DNA from: an uncultured Clostridia bacterium
GTDB taxonomy: Bacteria; Bacillota; Clostridia; Christensenellales; Aristaeellaceae
Reading direction: 5' to 3'
Length of the DNA: 21,748 bases
Assembly: GCA_947600345.1 (NCBI GenBank)
Contig: CANQGC010000014.1
Location: forward strand, 1-21,748
Below the pieces are notes generated by a model. That model did no database searches. It was not told the origin of the DNA and saw nothing but the letters and a program-made list of their open reading frames with translations. Made by a program: the position numbers and the translations under genes. This document shows, one piece after another, positions 1 to 8,319 of this stretch (the stretch's first letter is position 1; the number at the start of each line of letters is the position of its first letter).

Positions 1-272
1 CAAGGAACCTCAGGTTCCTTGGCAGGAATTCTTAAGGGACAGCGTCCCTTAAGCAGGTCTGGGCAGCGCCCAGCGTGGTCCCAAAGGCTGCGCCAGGCAG
101 GCGGCTGCGGCTTGAGGCACAAGGCCACGCTCTCAGGCGGCCCGCGGTGTCAATTCATAGCCAGGCATAGCATACCTGCGTTTCTTCGCCTCCATACCGC
201 GGGCCGCCGGCGGCGCGCCTTTTATGAGGGGAAGCGTAGCTTCCCCGATTTAAAAGTAGCCGCCACTAACTT
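1..272 (+). repeat. Modular palindromic repeat element, copy 1 (left end cut by window)
   Basis: A chain of hairpins. Module A pairs 1-10 with 12-21. Module B pairs CTTAAGGGAC (31-40) with GTCCCTTAAG (44-53) around an AGC loop. Module C pairs CTGGGC (59-64) with GCCCAG (68-73), again with an AGC loop. Module D is a 13-bp stem, 136-148 with 196-208, around a 47-nt loop. Module E pairs GGGGAAGC (228-235) with GCTTCCCC (239-246) around GTA. The element ends in CCGCCACTAACT (260-271), also found in copy 3. About 60 bp of extra sequence separates C from D compared with the other copies. No credible coding frame runs through it. Whether it acts as DNA or RNA is unknown. Confidence 0.75.
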
Positions 273-384
273 TCTGAAACGCGACGCCGCCCGCCAAAGC
301 CCCCGAATTCATCCGCCATCGCAAGGCTCCCCGGCGACCAAACCGGGCCCCTTGGTTTGATCAATCCCTCGAAGCTTTGGCTAT
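273..384. other. Spacer between inverted repeat copies
   Basis: About 110 bp between the tails of the two repeat copies. I see no gene, promoter or clear hairpin here. Short frames cross it on both strands but lack ribosome binding sites and have shadow-like arginine/proline-rich composition. Confidence 0.4.
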
Positions 385-631
385 TCTGTGGCGGCGGAGG
401 CGTATTTTGCGAAAGGAAATGCGAACGTTTTGTTTGCTCTTTGGCCCGGAAAGCGAAAGCTTTCCGGGCCAAAACTCGCCTCGAAGCGGCCCGCGGTATG
501 GAGGCGATGGTGCGTTGGTGCGCATTGCCGGGCAATGATTTGGTGTCCGCGGGCCGCTGGAGGTAGCGGGGGTTACGCTGGGCTCCGCCCAGACCTGCCA
601 AGGAACCTGAGGTTCCTTGGATTCTCCCTTC
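385..631 (-). repeat. Modular palindromic repeat element, copy 2
   Basis: Inverted relative to copy 1. Reading the minus strand from 630: the leader AAGGGAGAAT (621-630), module A (11-bp arms 610-620 and 598-608), module C (587-592 with 578-583), a CGTAACCCC stretch, module D (12-bp arms 547-558 and 485-496, 50-nt loop), module E (440-473, 15-bp stem with a 4-nt loop), and a CCGCCAC end near 390. Module B is absent, and A runs directly into the CAGGTCTGGGC that precedes C. It lies downstream of the minus-strand gene ending at 668, so it is probably in that mRNA's 3' region. The 15-bp E stem could act as a transcript end, but no good T-run follows it. Confidence 0.75.
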
Positions 632-667
632 TGGGGTTACGGTGGGGCGTCGTACCGCCGCGGAGCG

Positions 668-1660
668 TCACTCCGCCGTGCGCACGTAGACGGTCAGTCC
701 CAGGCGATTGGGGAATACTTCGGGCTCAATGCGAACCTTATAGGCCCCGTCCTCCGGAATCTGGGAGATGAACTCCACCGTGCCGGTGTAGACGGTCTCG
801 TCCGGGTCGCCCGCGTAGATCAGCTCCACGCTTTCGCCGATTTCCAGGGCCGCCGCCGCGGTCTCGTCCAGGCTGAGCTCCACCCGGAGCCCGCTCAGCG
901 GCGCGATGGCGAAGGCGGTCTGGTGGGCCTGCAGCGTCGCGCCCGCCTCGACGGCCTCGGTGACGATGCCCGCCGCGGGGGCGTAGAGCTCGGTCTGCGT
1001 GCCGTCTGCGCATTCGAAGAGCAGCTCGCCGCGCTCCACGTACTCGCCCTCGGACACGTGGAGCTTCGTCAGCGTGCCCTGGCCCTCGTAGCGCTGCACG
1101 TCCGATACCAGCACGGTGCCGTAGCCCACGCGCTGGGAGCGGGTGAAACCCGCGTCCCGGAACAGACGCACGGCCTCGCCCACGTAGAACTCGCCGCCGG
1201 TGGCGTCCACCTGGTACTCGTTGCCCTCGATTTTCGTGATCACGCCGGTGCCCCGGTGCGTGCCGTTGGAGTCGCAGCGGATGTAGAGCGTTTCGCCCAC
1301 CCGGACCCGGGTGCTGGCGGCCGATTGGTAGGCGTCCTCCACGCTGCAGCGGATCGTGTAGCGGGAGACCGGCGCGAGCTCCAGCGCGGGGCCGTCCAGC
1401 TTCGCGCCCTCGCCGCAGAGTATGCGCGCCACGGTGCCGTCCTCGGCGGCGAACACCTTGCGGGTGCGCAGCCCGGCCAGGAGCTCGCCCTGGGCGACGA
1501 CGGAGCCGGCCTGGACGCATGCGGTCTCCACGGTGCCGCCGGATTCGGCGGGCACGGCCTCGGTGGCGGCGGCGACGGTCACGCCGTCGTAGACCTCCGC
1601 CAGCGCGCCGCCGGTCAGGCACGCCAGCGCCAGAGCGGCGGTAAGTATGCGCTTCTTCAT
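668..1660 (-). CDS. Exported HlyD/MacA-like adaptor-related protein (third of operon)
   Basis: Predicted 330 aa. The N-terminus (MKKR then a hydrophobic stretch to residue 20) is a signal peptide with a likely signal peptidase I site after ALA21; no lipobox is convincing. The body has two biotinyl/lipoyl-like beta segments, about residues 40-95 and 192-255, around a middle domain containing YTIRCSVEDAYQSA and HRGTGVITKIEG, then a C-terminal barrel-like domain (255-330). The middle domain is clearly paralogous to residues 110-180 of the protein encoded at 3160-4470. The ATG at 1660 is preferred over a GTG at 1669 because GAGGTG sits about 5 nt before the ATG, while the GTG lies inside that site. 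The gene begins 10 nt after the upstream stop, so it is probably translationally coupled. It likely works outside the membrane with the MacB-type transporter; that role is inferred. Confidence 0.8.
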   Translation of the reverse strand: MKKRILTAALALACLTGGALAEVYDGVTVAAATEAVPAESGGTVETACVQAGSVVAQGELLAGLRTRKVFAAEDGTVARILCGEGAKLDGPALELAPVSRYTIRCSVEDAYQSAASTRVRVGETLYIRCDSNGTHRGTGVITKIEGNEYQVDATGGEFYVGEAVRLFRDAGFTRSQRVGYGTVLVSDVQRYEGQGTLTKLHVSEGEYVERGELLFECADGTQTELYAPAAGIVTEAVEAGATLQAHQTAFAIAPLSGLRVELSLDETAAAALEIGESVELIYAGDPDETVYTGTVEFISQIPEDGAYKVRIEPEVFPNRLGLTVYVRTAE

Positions 1661-1670
1661 GGCATTCACC

Positions 1671-3167
1671 TCACTCCCGCACGAGCGTGCCGTCGTCCGC
1701 CAGCGCGCAGCGCTCGCCGTCCGCGTATACGAGTATGCCGGAGGCGGAGGCGCGCAGCTCGAAGTCCTTGGCGACGCAGCCCCGGGCGCGGCAGGCGGCG
1801 TAGACCGGGCCCTGGAAGCGCAGGCTTGTGGGCAGCTCCGCGCTGGAATCGCCGCAGTAGAGCGTCAGTTCGTCCACGCCGCTGCGGGCGAGCACCTCCA
1901 GCGCCAGGGCGTTGACGCTCCACTGTTCGTTCGCTCCGGCGGAGAGGGTCAGCTTGCCGCCGGAGAGCTTCGCCTTGAAGCTGCCGCCGCCGGTCAGGGA
2001 GATGTCCAGCTCCGTGCCGCCCAGCGTGAGCCGGGTCTGGGAGGAGCTGGCGATGCTGAGCGCGACCGTGCCGTAGGCGGTCATGTCCTTGGAGCCCGAG
2101 GCGTGGTCGTCGGTCAGCGCCTCGCCGGGGGTGACCTGCAGGCCCTGCTCGCCCTGGCCCGCGCCCGCGGAGCTACCGGAACCGGAGCCCATGCCGGAGG
2201 GCCTGCCGCCGCCGAAGCCGCCGGACGGGCGGCCGCCGGTCTGTTCGCCGGGCTGCTCGGACATTTCCAGCGCGAAGGTGAGGCTCGCCTCCTGGGGCTC
2301 CGCGCCCTCGGGCAGCTGGGCGCGCACGGTGAGTGTGAAGCTGCCGCTCACGTAGTCCCTGGCGCGCAGCTCCAGCGCGCATTCGGACTCGGTGGTTCCT
2401 GCGGAGACGGGCTTGCCCTCGGCGTCGATGATCTCCCACGCGTAGCCGCTCGCGCCCTCGACGGCGGTCCAGCTGAAGCGCAGCGCATCCTCCGGCGCGG
2501 CGCAGGGGATCCGCCAGCTGCCATCCTCCTGCCGCACACCGCCCTCGGCGGTGATGGAGAAGCCCGCTTCGGGATCGGGCGTGACATCCGGGTCGGGTGT
2601 GGCGTCGGGATCGGGCGTGGCTTCGGGGTCAGGCGTGGCGTCCGGATCAGGTGTGGCTTCGGGGGTGGGTGTGGCTTCGGGATCGGGCGTCGTTTCAGAA
2701 TCGCCTTCCTCGCCGCCGTCCTCCTGCGCGCCGGGGTCGGGATCTTCGCCGCCCTCGCCCGCGAGCTCCGCTTCCAGTGCATCCGTTTCCCCGGCGTCGG
2801 GGGCGTCCTGTTCGGGGGCGTCGCCCTCGGCTTCGGCGCTTGCGGTCTGCGCTTCGGCGTCCTCCGGCGCATCTTGCTCGGGCAGAGCCTGCTCCTCGGC
2901 GGAAATCTCCGCATCTTTAGAAGCCGGCTCCGAGGCCTCCGCCTCGTCTGCTTCCGCTTCTACTTCGTCTGCTTTCGCTTCCGCTTCGTCCGAAGCTTCC
3001 TTTGTTTCCTTCGTTTCTTTCGTCTCCTTCGCCTCCGCCTTTTCCTCCGTGCTCTCCGCCTCGGCGGCGGGGGCGGGCTCCTCCGGGGCCTCCTCGCCGT
3101 GGGCGAGGTACGCGCCGGAGATGGTCAGCGTCAGCGCCAGCAGCGCCGCGATCAGCCGCCTATTCAT
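1671..3167 (-). CDS. Secreted acidic low-complexity protein with Thr-Pro-Asp-Pro repeats
   Basis: Predicted 498 aa. Residues 1-24 form a signal peptide. Residues 25-160 are dominated by Glu, Ala and Asp, including an ETKETKETKE run at 47-56. Residues 159-200 are six-residue repeats of the ATPDPD/ATPDPE type, seen in DNA as 18-bp repeats around 2570-2700. Residues 203-303 look like a beta-sandwich (Ig/FN3-like) domain. A Gly/Ser-rich linker (310-340) precedes a beta-rich C-terminal domain (about 355-498), perhaps a carbohydrate-binding or adhesin-like fold. There is no LPxTG anchor. The ATG at 3167 has GGTGGAGA before it and overlaps the upstream stop by 8 bp; a longer frame to 3302 is arginine-rich shadow. 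I do not recognise a named family for the whole protein. Its place in an export operon suggests an envelope or extracellular partner. Confidence 0.75.
   Translation of the reverse strand: MNRRLIAALLALTLTISGAYLAHGEEAPEEPAPAAEAESTEEKAEAKETKETKETKEASDEAEAKADEVEAEADEAEASEPASKDAEISAEEQALPEQDAPEDAEAQTASAEAEGDAPEQDAPDAGETDALEAELAGEGGEDPDPGAQEDGGEEGDSETTPDPEATPTPEATPDPDATPDPEATPDPDATPDPDVTPDPEAGFSITAEGGVRQEDGSWRIPCAAPEDALRFSWTAVEGASGYAWEIIDAEGKPVSAGTTESECALELRARDYVSGSFTLTVRAQLPEGAEPQEASLTFALEMSEQPGEQTGGRPSGGFGGGRPSGMGSGSGSSAGAGQGEQGLQVTPGEALTDDHASGSKDMTAYGTVALSIASSSQTRLTLGGTELDISLTGGGSFKAKLSGGKLTLSAGANEQWSVNALALEVLARSGVDELTLYCGDSSAELPTSLRFQGPVYAACRARGCVAKDFELRASASGILVYADGERCALADDGTLVRE
2570..2700 (-). 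repeat. 18-bp tandem repeats encoding ATPDPD/E
   Basis: Imperfect 18-bp units inside the acidic secreted protein gene encode alternating ATPDPD, ATPDPE and ATPTPE hexapeptides (protein residues about 159-200). Such Pro-rich repeats usually form extended spacers that hold a domain away from the cell surface. Their near-identity means copy number could vary by slippage. Confidence 0.8.
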
Positions 3168-4470
3168 CGGTCTCCACCTCCTCCGCGCCCGGGAAGTCCT
3201 GCGGCCTTCCGCGCCGCTCGCCGTCCTTGCCGCCGCGCGCTCCGCCGGAGGCGTCCTCCGGGGGCTCGCCGCTCGCCTCGGGCGCTTCGCCGAGTTCCTC
3301 ATCGGGTTCCTCTTCGGGCTCCTCGTCGAGCTCCTCTTCCTCGTCGAGTTCCTCGTCCTCTTCCTCGTGGGTCATCACCACGGCGGTCATGCCGTAGCGG
3401 GTCTGGGCGTCCGGGGTGAAGGCGATGGTGGCGGTGTAGCTGGTCTCGACCGATGCCGCATCGCCGCCGGCGCTCCCGCCTCCGCCCTCGGCGGCGCTCG
3501 CCGCCGACGTGGCCAGCGCGGAGATGCGCGCCACCGTGCCGCTGTAGCGCACCTCCGAATCCTGGTTCCAGATCAGCTCGATGTCCACCGGGTCGCCCTC
3601 GCCGATCAGCGCCAGGTCGCCCTCGTAGACCTCCGCCTCGATGCACATGGCGTCGCTCGGGTAGAGCACCGCCGCGACCGCGCCCTTTTCGACGGGCGAG
3701 CCCTGCTGCAGGTTGAGCTGGGCGATCACGCCGTCCTCGGGGGCGAGGATCTGGTTGCCGCTCATGTAGAGCCCGTCGAAGCCGCCGCTGAGCGTCTCGA
3801 AGAGCAGATCGCCCCGCTGCACCTCGTCCCCGTCGCGCACCGCGACGGAGACGACGCTTCCCTGGCCGGTGACGGCCGTGGGGCTCTTGCGGGAGAGCGT
3901 GCCCCGGCCGATGCGGTTGGCGGCCGTGGCGCTGCCGCGGAAGACGCTGACCGTCTCGCCCACCAGGAACGCGCCCGACGTCACGTCGACCGTAAAGCTG
4001 GTACCCTCGATGGCGGTGATCACGCCATCCCCGCTGTGATCGGCGTCGGAATAGCAGCGCAGGTGGACGCTCTCGCCCACGTGCACGAAGCGGTTGGCGG
4101 TGGCGTTGTAGGCGTTCTCGGTGCTGGCGTCGATGGTGTAGACCGCCTCTCCCTCGATGTACATCGCCGCGCCGTAGCGGTTGGAGACGGTCTCTACGTC
4201 GTCGCCCGGCTGGATGAACACGCCGGTGATCGTGCCGGACTCGCTGGCGTAGACCTTTTCCGTCGCCAGCGTGGCGATGGGGTCGCCGACCTTCACGCTC
4301 TGCCCGGCCTCCGCGTCCACCGAGGCGACGGTTCCGCCGATGGGCGCCCAGACCTGGACCGTGCGCGAGGCCGCCACCGTGCCGCTCAGGCTCAGTCCAT
4401 CCGCCAGCGCGCAGGGCGCGAGCAGGCCGAGCGCCAGCAGCGCCGCCAGGGTTCGCTTGAAGATGTTCAT
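3160..4470 (-). CDS. Exported HlyD/MacA-like adaptor-related protein with acidic C-terminal tail
   Basis: Predicted 436 aa. Residues 1-23 are a signal peptide (likely cut after ALA23; Cys20 follows Pro, so a lipobox is unlikely). Residues 35-92 and 200-268 look like two biotinyl/lipoyl-like segments (VWAPIGGTVASVDAEAGQSV; ILAPEDGVIAQLNLQQGSPV). Between them is a domain with YTIDASTENAYNATANRFV and GDGVITAIEGTSFTVDV, shared with the 668-1660 protein. Residues 272-365 resemble the C-terminal barrel of membrane fusion proteins. The tail from 369 to 400 is almost all Glu and Asp, and the end is Gly/Arg-rich. GGGAGG precedes the ATG at good spacing. The gene starts 35 bp after the permease stop with no terminator between. 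Unlike the first adaptor (6402-7457) it has a cleavable signal rather than a membrane anchor. Function in the pump is inferred from family and context. Confidence 0.82.
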   Translation of the reverse strand: MNIFKRTLAALLALGLLAPCALADGLSLSGTVAASRTVQVWAPIGGTVASVDAEAGQSVKVGDPIATLATEKVYASESGTITGVFIQPGDDVETVSNRYGAAMYIEGEAVYTIDASTENAYNATANRFVHVGESVHLRCYSDADHSGDGVITAIEGTSFTVDVTSGAFLVGETVSVFRGSATAANRIGRGTLSRKSPTAVTGQGSVVSVAVRDGDEVQRGDLLFETLSGGFDGLYMSGNQILAPEDGVIAQLNLQQGSPVEKGAVAAVLYPSDAMCIEAEVYEGDLALIGEGDPVDIELIWNQDSEVRYSGTVARISALATSAASAAEGGGGSAGGDAASVETSYTATIAFTPDAQTRYGMTAVVMTHEEEDEELDEEEELDEEPEEEPDEELGEAPEASGEPPEDASGGARGGKDGERRGRPQDFPGAEEVETDE

Positions 4471-4505
4471 GCCGCATACCTCCCGATCTCGGATTATGAT
4501 CTCAA

Positions 4506-5709
4506 TTATATCGAACGCAGCGCGTCGATGGGGTTCAGCTTGCTGGCCTTGCGCGCCGGGGCCCAGCCGAAGATGATGCCCACCGCCGCCGAGAAGCCGG
4601 TGCCCAGGGCGATGGCGCCCCAGGAGAGCGCGAAGTCCGTGCCCAGCGCCCGGCACAGTCCGAACGACAGCGCCAGGCCCAGCGCCACGCCCGCCACGCC
4701 GCCGATCATCGACAGCAGAAAGGATTCGATCAGAAACTGCGCCTGTATCTGCCAGGGCAGCGCGCCCAGCGCCTTCTTCAGGCCGATCTCCGCCGTGCGC
4801 TCGGTGACGGAGGTCAGCATCATGTTCATGATGCCGATGCCGCCCACGACCAGCGCGATGGACGCGATGCCCGCCAGCAGCGCCGCCATCATGTTCAGCA
4901 TCTCCTCCATCGTGTCCTCGATGCCGGACATGGTGGTCACGGTGAAGCAGTCCTCCTCGTAGCTGAACATGGCGTCCATGGCCGCCTCGATCTCGTCCGC
5001 CGCCGCCTCGGAGTCCACGCCGGACGCCAGGTAGACGGTGAAGGACGTGACGGCGCTGGCGTTGTTCATCTTCAGCGCCGTGGTGTAGGGGATCACGATG
5101 TCCACGCCGCCGCTCATCATGTCGGAGACGCTCTCGGCCTGCTCGTCCGAGAGTATGCCCGCCACCAGGAAGGGCACGCCGGAGATGTAGAGCTTTTCGC
5201 CGATGGGGTCCACGCCGAAGAAGAAGGTCTCGACCATCTCCGCATTGATCCAGCAGGCGTCGGTGCGGTTGTCCTCGTCGATGAAGCTCAGCGTCCGGCC
5301 GCGCTCGATGGCGTCCGGGTTGGTCTGGAAGTAGTAGGCGTTGCGGCCGGACACGGAGATGCCGGTGTCGTAGCTTCCGCCCCGGGACACCCGGGCGGAG
5401 AGCGACACGTTCGGCGTGATGCCGTCCACGATGTCCATCGCCCGCAGCTCGTCCAGATCCTCGGCCGTCATGCCGGTCTTCAGGTCGCTGCCGGTGACGT
5501 TCACCGTCAGCGTGCCCGCGCCCATCGACGAGAACGACGAGGACAGCGAGCCGGAAACGCCGGACACCGTGGAGATCAGCGCGATGACCGCCGTGACGCC
5601 GATCAGAATTCCAAGCACCGTCAAGAGCGAGCGCACCCGGTTGCTTACGATGTTGCTCATCGACATGGCCACGCACTCGCGCAGCATCACGAAGCCCGCG
5701 CGCAGGGAA

Positions 5710-5717
<8 letters not shown>
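4506..5717 (-). CDS. MacB-type ABC transporter permease
   Basis: Predicted 403 aa, typical of four-helix MacB-family permeases. TM1 is about residues 31-51, followed by a large extracytoplasmic MacB periplasmic-core-type domain (about 52-270), then TM2 278-300, TM3 328-352 and TM4 363-385 forming the FtsX domain. The motifs VTERTAEIGLKKALGA (304-319) and PARKASKLNPIDALR (387-401) are hallmarks of the family. The ATG overlaps the end of the ATPase gene by 8 bp and is preceded by a GGAGGGAGG stretch. MacB-type pumps are mechanotransmitters that use ATP on the cytoplasmic side to drive export of peptides, toxins or drugs through an adaptor. In monoderm bacteria they are often linked to antimicrobial peptide resistance. 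The substrate here is not evident. Confidence 0.93.
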
Positions 5718-6401
<684 letters not shown>

Positions 6402-6402
<1 letters not shown>

Positions 6403-7457
6403 CAGCGCCCGCCTCCCGCCTGGCCGGAGCCGCTCCGGGAGGGCGCGCCGCCGGAGCTTCCGCCGAAGCCGCCGGGCATGCTGCCGCCGGGCATATTGCC
6501 GCCGCTGCCGCCATTCCAGTTGCCGCGGTTGCGCATGGCGCCCTGGTTCGGGTTGAACTGCTGCTGGCCGAACATGCCGGAGAGCAGGCCGCCCAGGCCG
6601 CTGGCCGCTTCCTCCTCCTGGCTCTCGACGAACACCTCGTCGCCGTCCTCCAGGCCGCTGACGATCTCCACGTAGTTGCCGTTGCTCACGCCCACCTCGA
6701 CCGGCACCTCGGTCAGCTCCCCGCTCTCGTCCTTCATGTAGACGAAGGCGCTGTTCTGGCGGTCGAAGCTCAGCGCGCTCATGTTGAGCACGACCACATT
6801 GTCGGCTTCCTCCTTCGGGATGGTGACGGTGGCCTGCATGCCGGGGTAGACGCCGCCGTCCACGGCCACGTCGCAGGTGGCGGTGTAGTAGGCCACGTTG
6901 CCGCCCGAGGCGGAGATGTAATCGATGGAGGCGATTTCGGATTCGAAGCTCTGCTCGGTGGCAGTGGCGGTCACGGTGCAGGCCTGGCCGACGGACACGT
7001 CGTTGATGTCGTACTCGTCCACCCGCATGGACACGCGCAGGTGGTCGAAGTCGGCCACCTGGATCAGCGGGTCGCCCGCGTAGACCTCGTCGCCCTCGGC
7101 CACGCTCAGCGCATTCACCGTGCCGTCGAATTCGGCCTCGACGGTCGTGCCGTTGGAAAGCCGCAGCAGCCGGTCGCCGTCGGAGACCCGGTCTCCCTCG
7201 GCCACGTAGAGCTTGCGCACGGTGGCGTTGGCGGGGGCGGTGTAGCTGGCGGAGTCGATCAGGCTCAAATTTCCGCTGAAGCTCAGCGCGTTGGAGATGC
7301 TGCCGGTGGTGGCTGTGTAGCTGTCGTAGGTGACGGTGTACTCCTGCTTGAGCGCGGCGTAGGCGTAGTAGCCCACACCGGCGAGAATCAGGAGGAGAAT
7401 GAGCGTCCAGACGAGCCTGCGCAGCCAGCGCCTGCGCTTCTTGGGGGCCTTGTTCAT
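6402..7457 (-). CDS. Membrane-anchored periplasmic-adaptor-type subunit (MacA/HlyD family)
   Basis: Predicted 351 aa. Residues 5-14 are basic (KKRRRWLRR) and 15-36 form one membrane anchor. A lipoyl-like hybrid segment spans about 70-135 (YTAPANATVRKLYVAEGDRV and AEFDGTVNALSVAEGDEV), with beta-barrel and membrane-proximal-type domains from 140 to 282. The C-terminus (284-351) is Gly/Asn/Ser-rich, probably disordered. The ATG at 7457 has AAAGGA upstream. An in-frame ATG at 7490 lacks a ribosome binding site and overlaps the predicted -10, so it is rejected. This is the promoter-proximal gene of the operon. MacA-family proteins link a MacB permease to the exterior and stimulate its ATPase. In a monoderm it would act in the wall zone. 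Confidence 0.92.
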
Positions 7458-7483
7458 GAAAGAAATTTCCTTTCCGCGTTCTG

Positions 7484-7525
7484 GCTCCATTCTAAGGGGG
7501 CAACCTTAATTGAGCCTTAAACGCC
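7484..7525 (-). promoter_or_regulatory. Predicted activator-dependent promoter of the export operon
   Basis: On the minus strand a -10-like TAGAAT lies at 7489-7494. No good -35 hexamer sits at the right distance. That position is instead covered by two direct copies of TTAAGG (7515-7520 and 7504-7509) spaced 11 bp apart, about one helical turn. Tandem half-sites at this spacing are the usual binding pattern of OmpR-family response regulators, so activation by the adjacent regulator is likely. Confidence 0.6.
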
Positions 7526-7592
7526 GCCCCGGCCTTTTTGAACTTGTGTCGCAGGTTTTGGAAACAATCTGTGAACGAATTCGCTCTCAGCT

Positions 7593-7620
7593 TGAATTAA
7601 GGTTGGGGGTGTAATATGAT
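7593..7620 (+). promoter_or_regulatory. Predicted promoter of the two-component operon
   Basis: TTGAAT (7593-7598) and TATGAT (7615-7620) are separated by 16 bp. Transcription would begin near 7627, just before the ribosome binding site. A TTAAGG half-site (7597-7602) overlaps the -35 and forms an 11-bp inverted repeat with 7501-7511, so the regulator may also control its own gene. Confidence 0.6.
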
Positions 7621-7644
7621 GGCACGAAGGGGGAGGTGGACGCC

Positions 7645-8319
7645 GTGCGGCTGCTGCTCGCGGAGGACGAAATCGCCATGGCCGAAGCCGTGGTGGACAT
7701 ACTGAGCTACCACAAGTACGCCGTGGATGCGGTGGCCGACGGCGAGGAGGCGCTGCACTACGCTCGCTCCGGAAGCTACGACGGCATCATACTGGACATC
7801 ATGATGCCCAAGCGCGACGGATTGAGCGTGCTCGCGGCGCTGCGCCGGGAGGGTGTGCGCACGCCGGTGCTGCTGCTGACCGCAAAGGCGGAGGTGGAGG
7901 ACCGCATCGCGGGCCTGGACGCCGGGGCGGACGACTACCTGCCCAAGCCCTTCAACATGGGCGAATTGCTGGCCCGGGTGCGGGCGATGCTGCGGAGGCG
8001 GGAGAGCTTCATACCGGACGTGCTGCGCCAGGGCAGCCTGGAGCTCGACCAGAGCCGGGCGGAGCTTCGCTGCAACGGCGAGGTGCGGGAGCTGAGCCGG
8101 CTGGAGTATCAGCTGATGGAGCTGTTCATGCGAAATCCCGGCATCACCTTCTCCGCCGACGCGCTGTTGGAGCGGGTCTGGGGCGGCGATTCCGACGCGG
8201 AGGTGGGCTCGGTCTGGGTCTACATCTCCTACCTGCGCAAGAAGCTCGCTTCGCTGGGCGCGGACGTGGAGATTCGCTCCAAGCGCAGCCTGGGCTACTC
8301 GCTGGAGGTGAAGCGATGA
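7645..8319 (+). CDS. OmpR/PhoB-family response regulator
   Basis: Predicted 224 aa, typical for the family. The receiver domain (1-115) has the acidic pair Glu8-Asp9, phosphoacceptor Asp51 in LDIMMPKRDG, Thr79 and Lys101 (LPKPF). The winged-helix DNA-binding domain (about 127-222) includes ELSRLEYQLMELFMRNPG and VWVYISYLRKKL. I place the start at the GTG at 7645, giving the usual MRLLLAEDE beginning, because GGGGAGG at 7630-7636 is 8 nt upstream. A GTG at 7636 would directly abut that site. The stop overlaps the kinase start by 4 bp (ATGA). It is divergent from the MacAB-like operon and has plausible binding sites between them, so it probably regulates that pump. Confidence 0.95.
   Translation: MRLLLAEDEIAMAEAVVDILSYHKYAVDAVADGEEALHYARSGSYDGIILDIMMPKRDGLSVLAALRREGVRTPVLLLTAKAEVEDRIAGLDAGADDYLPKPFNMGELLARVRAMLRRRESFIPDVLRQGSLELDQSRAELRCNGEVRELSRLEYQLMELFMRNPGITFSADALLERVWGGDSDAEVGSVWVYISYLRKKLASLGADVEIRSKRSLGYSLEVKR

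Noticed and set aside
1..631. Insertion sequence or transposon
   Set aside because: The inverted halves resemble terminal repeats, but no transposase frame lies between them and a single copy occurs alone at 17675, so I treat it as a structured repeat.
617..4962. Long plus-strand open frames (617-1915, 1647-3419, 2551-4962) opposite the export operon
   Set aside because: They mirror GC-rich minus-strand genes, lack ribosome binding sites and have Gly/Ala/Arg-rich or Ser-Gly repeat compositions typical of antisense frames. The minus-strand frames have recognisable domains.
7458..7490. Upstream ATG (7490) as start of the first adaptor
   Set aside because: It has no ribosome binding site and overlaps the predicted -10, while the ATG at 7457 has AAAGGA upstream and begins the usual basic-plus-hydrophobic anchor.
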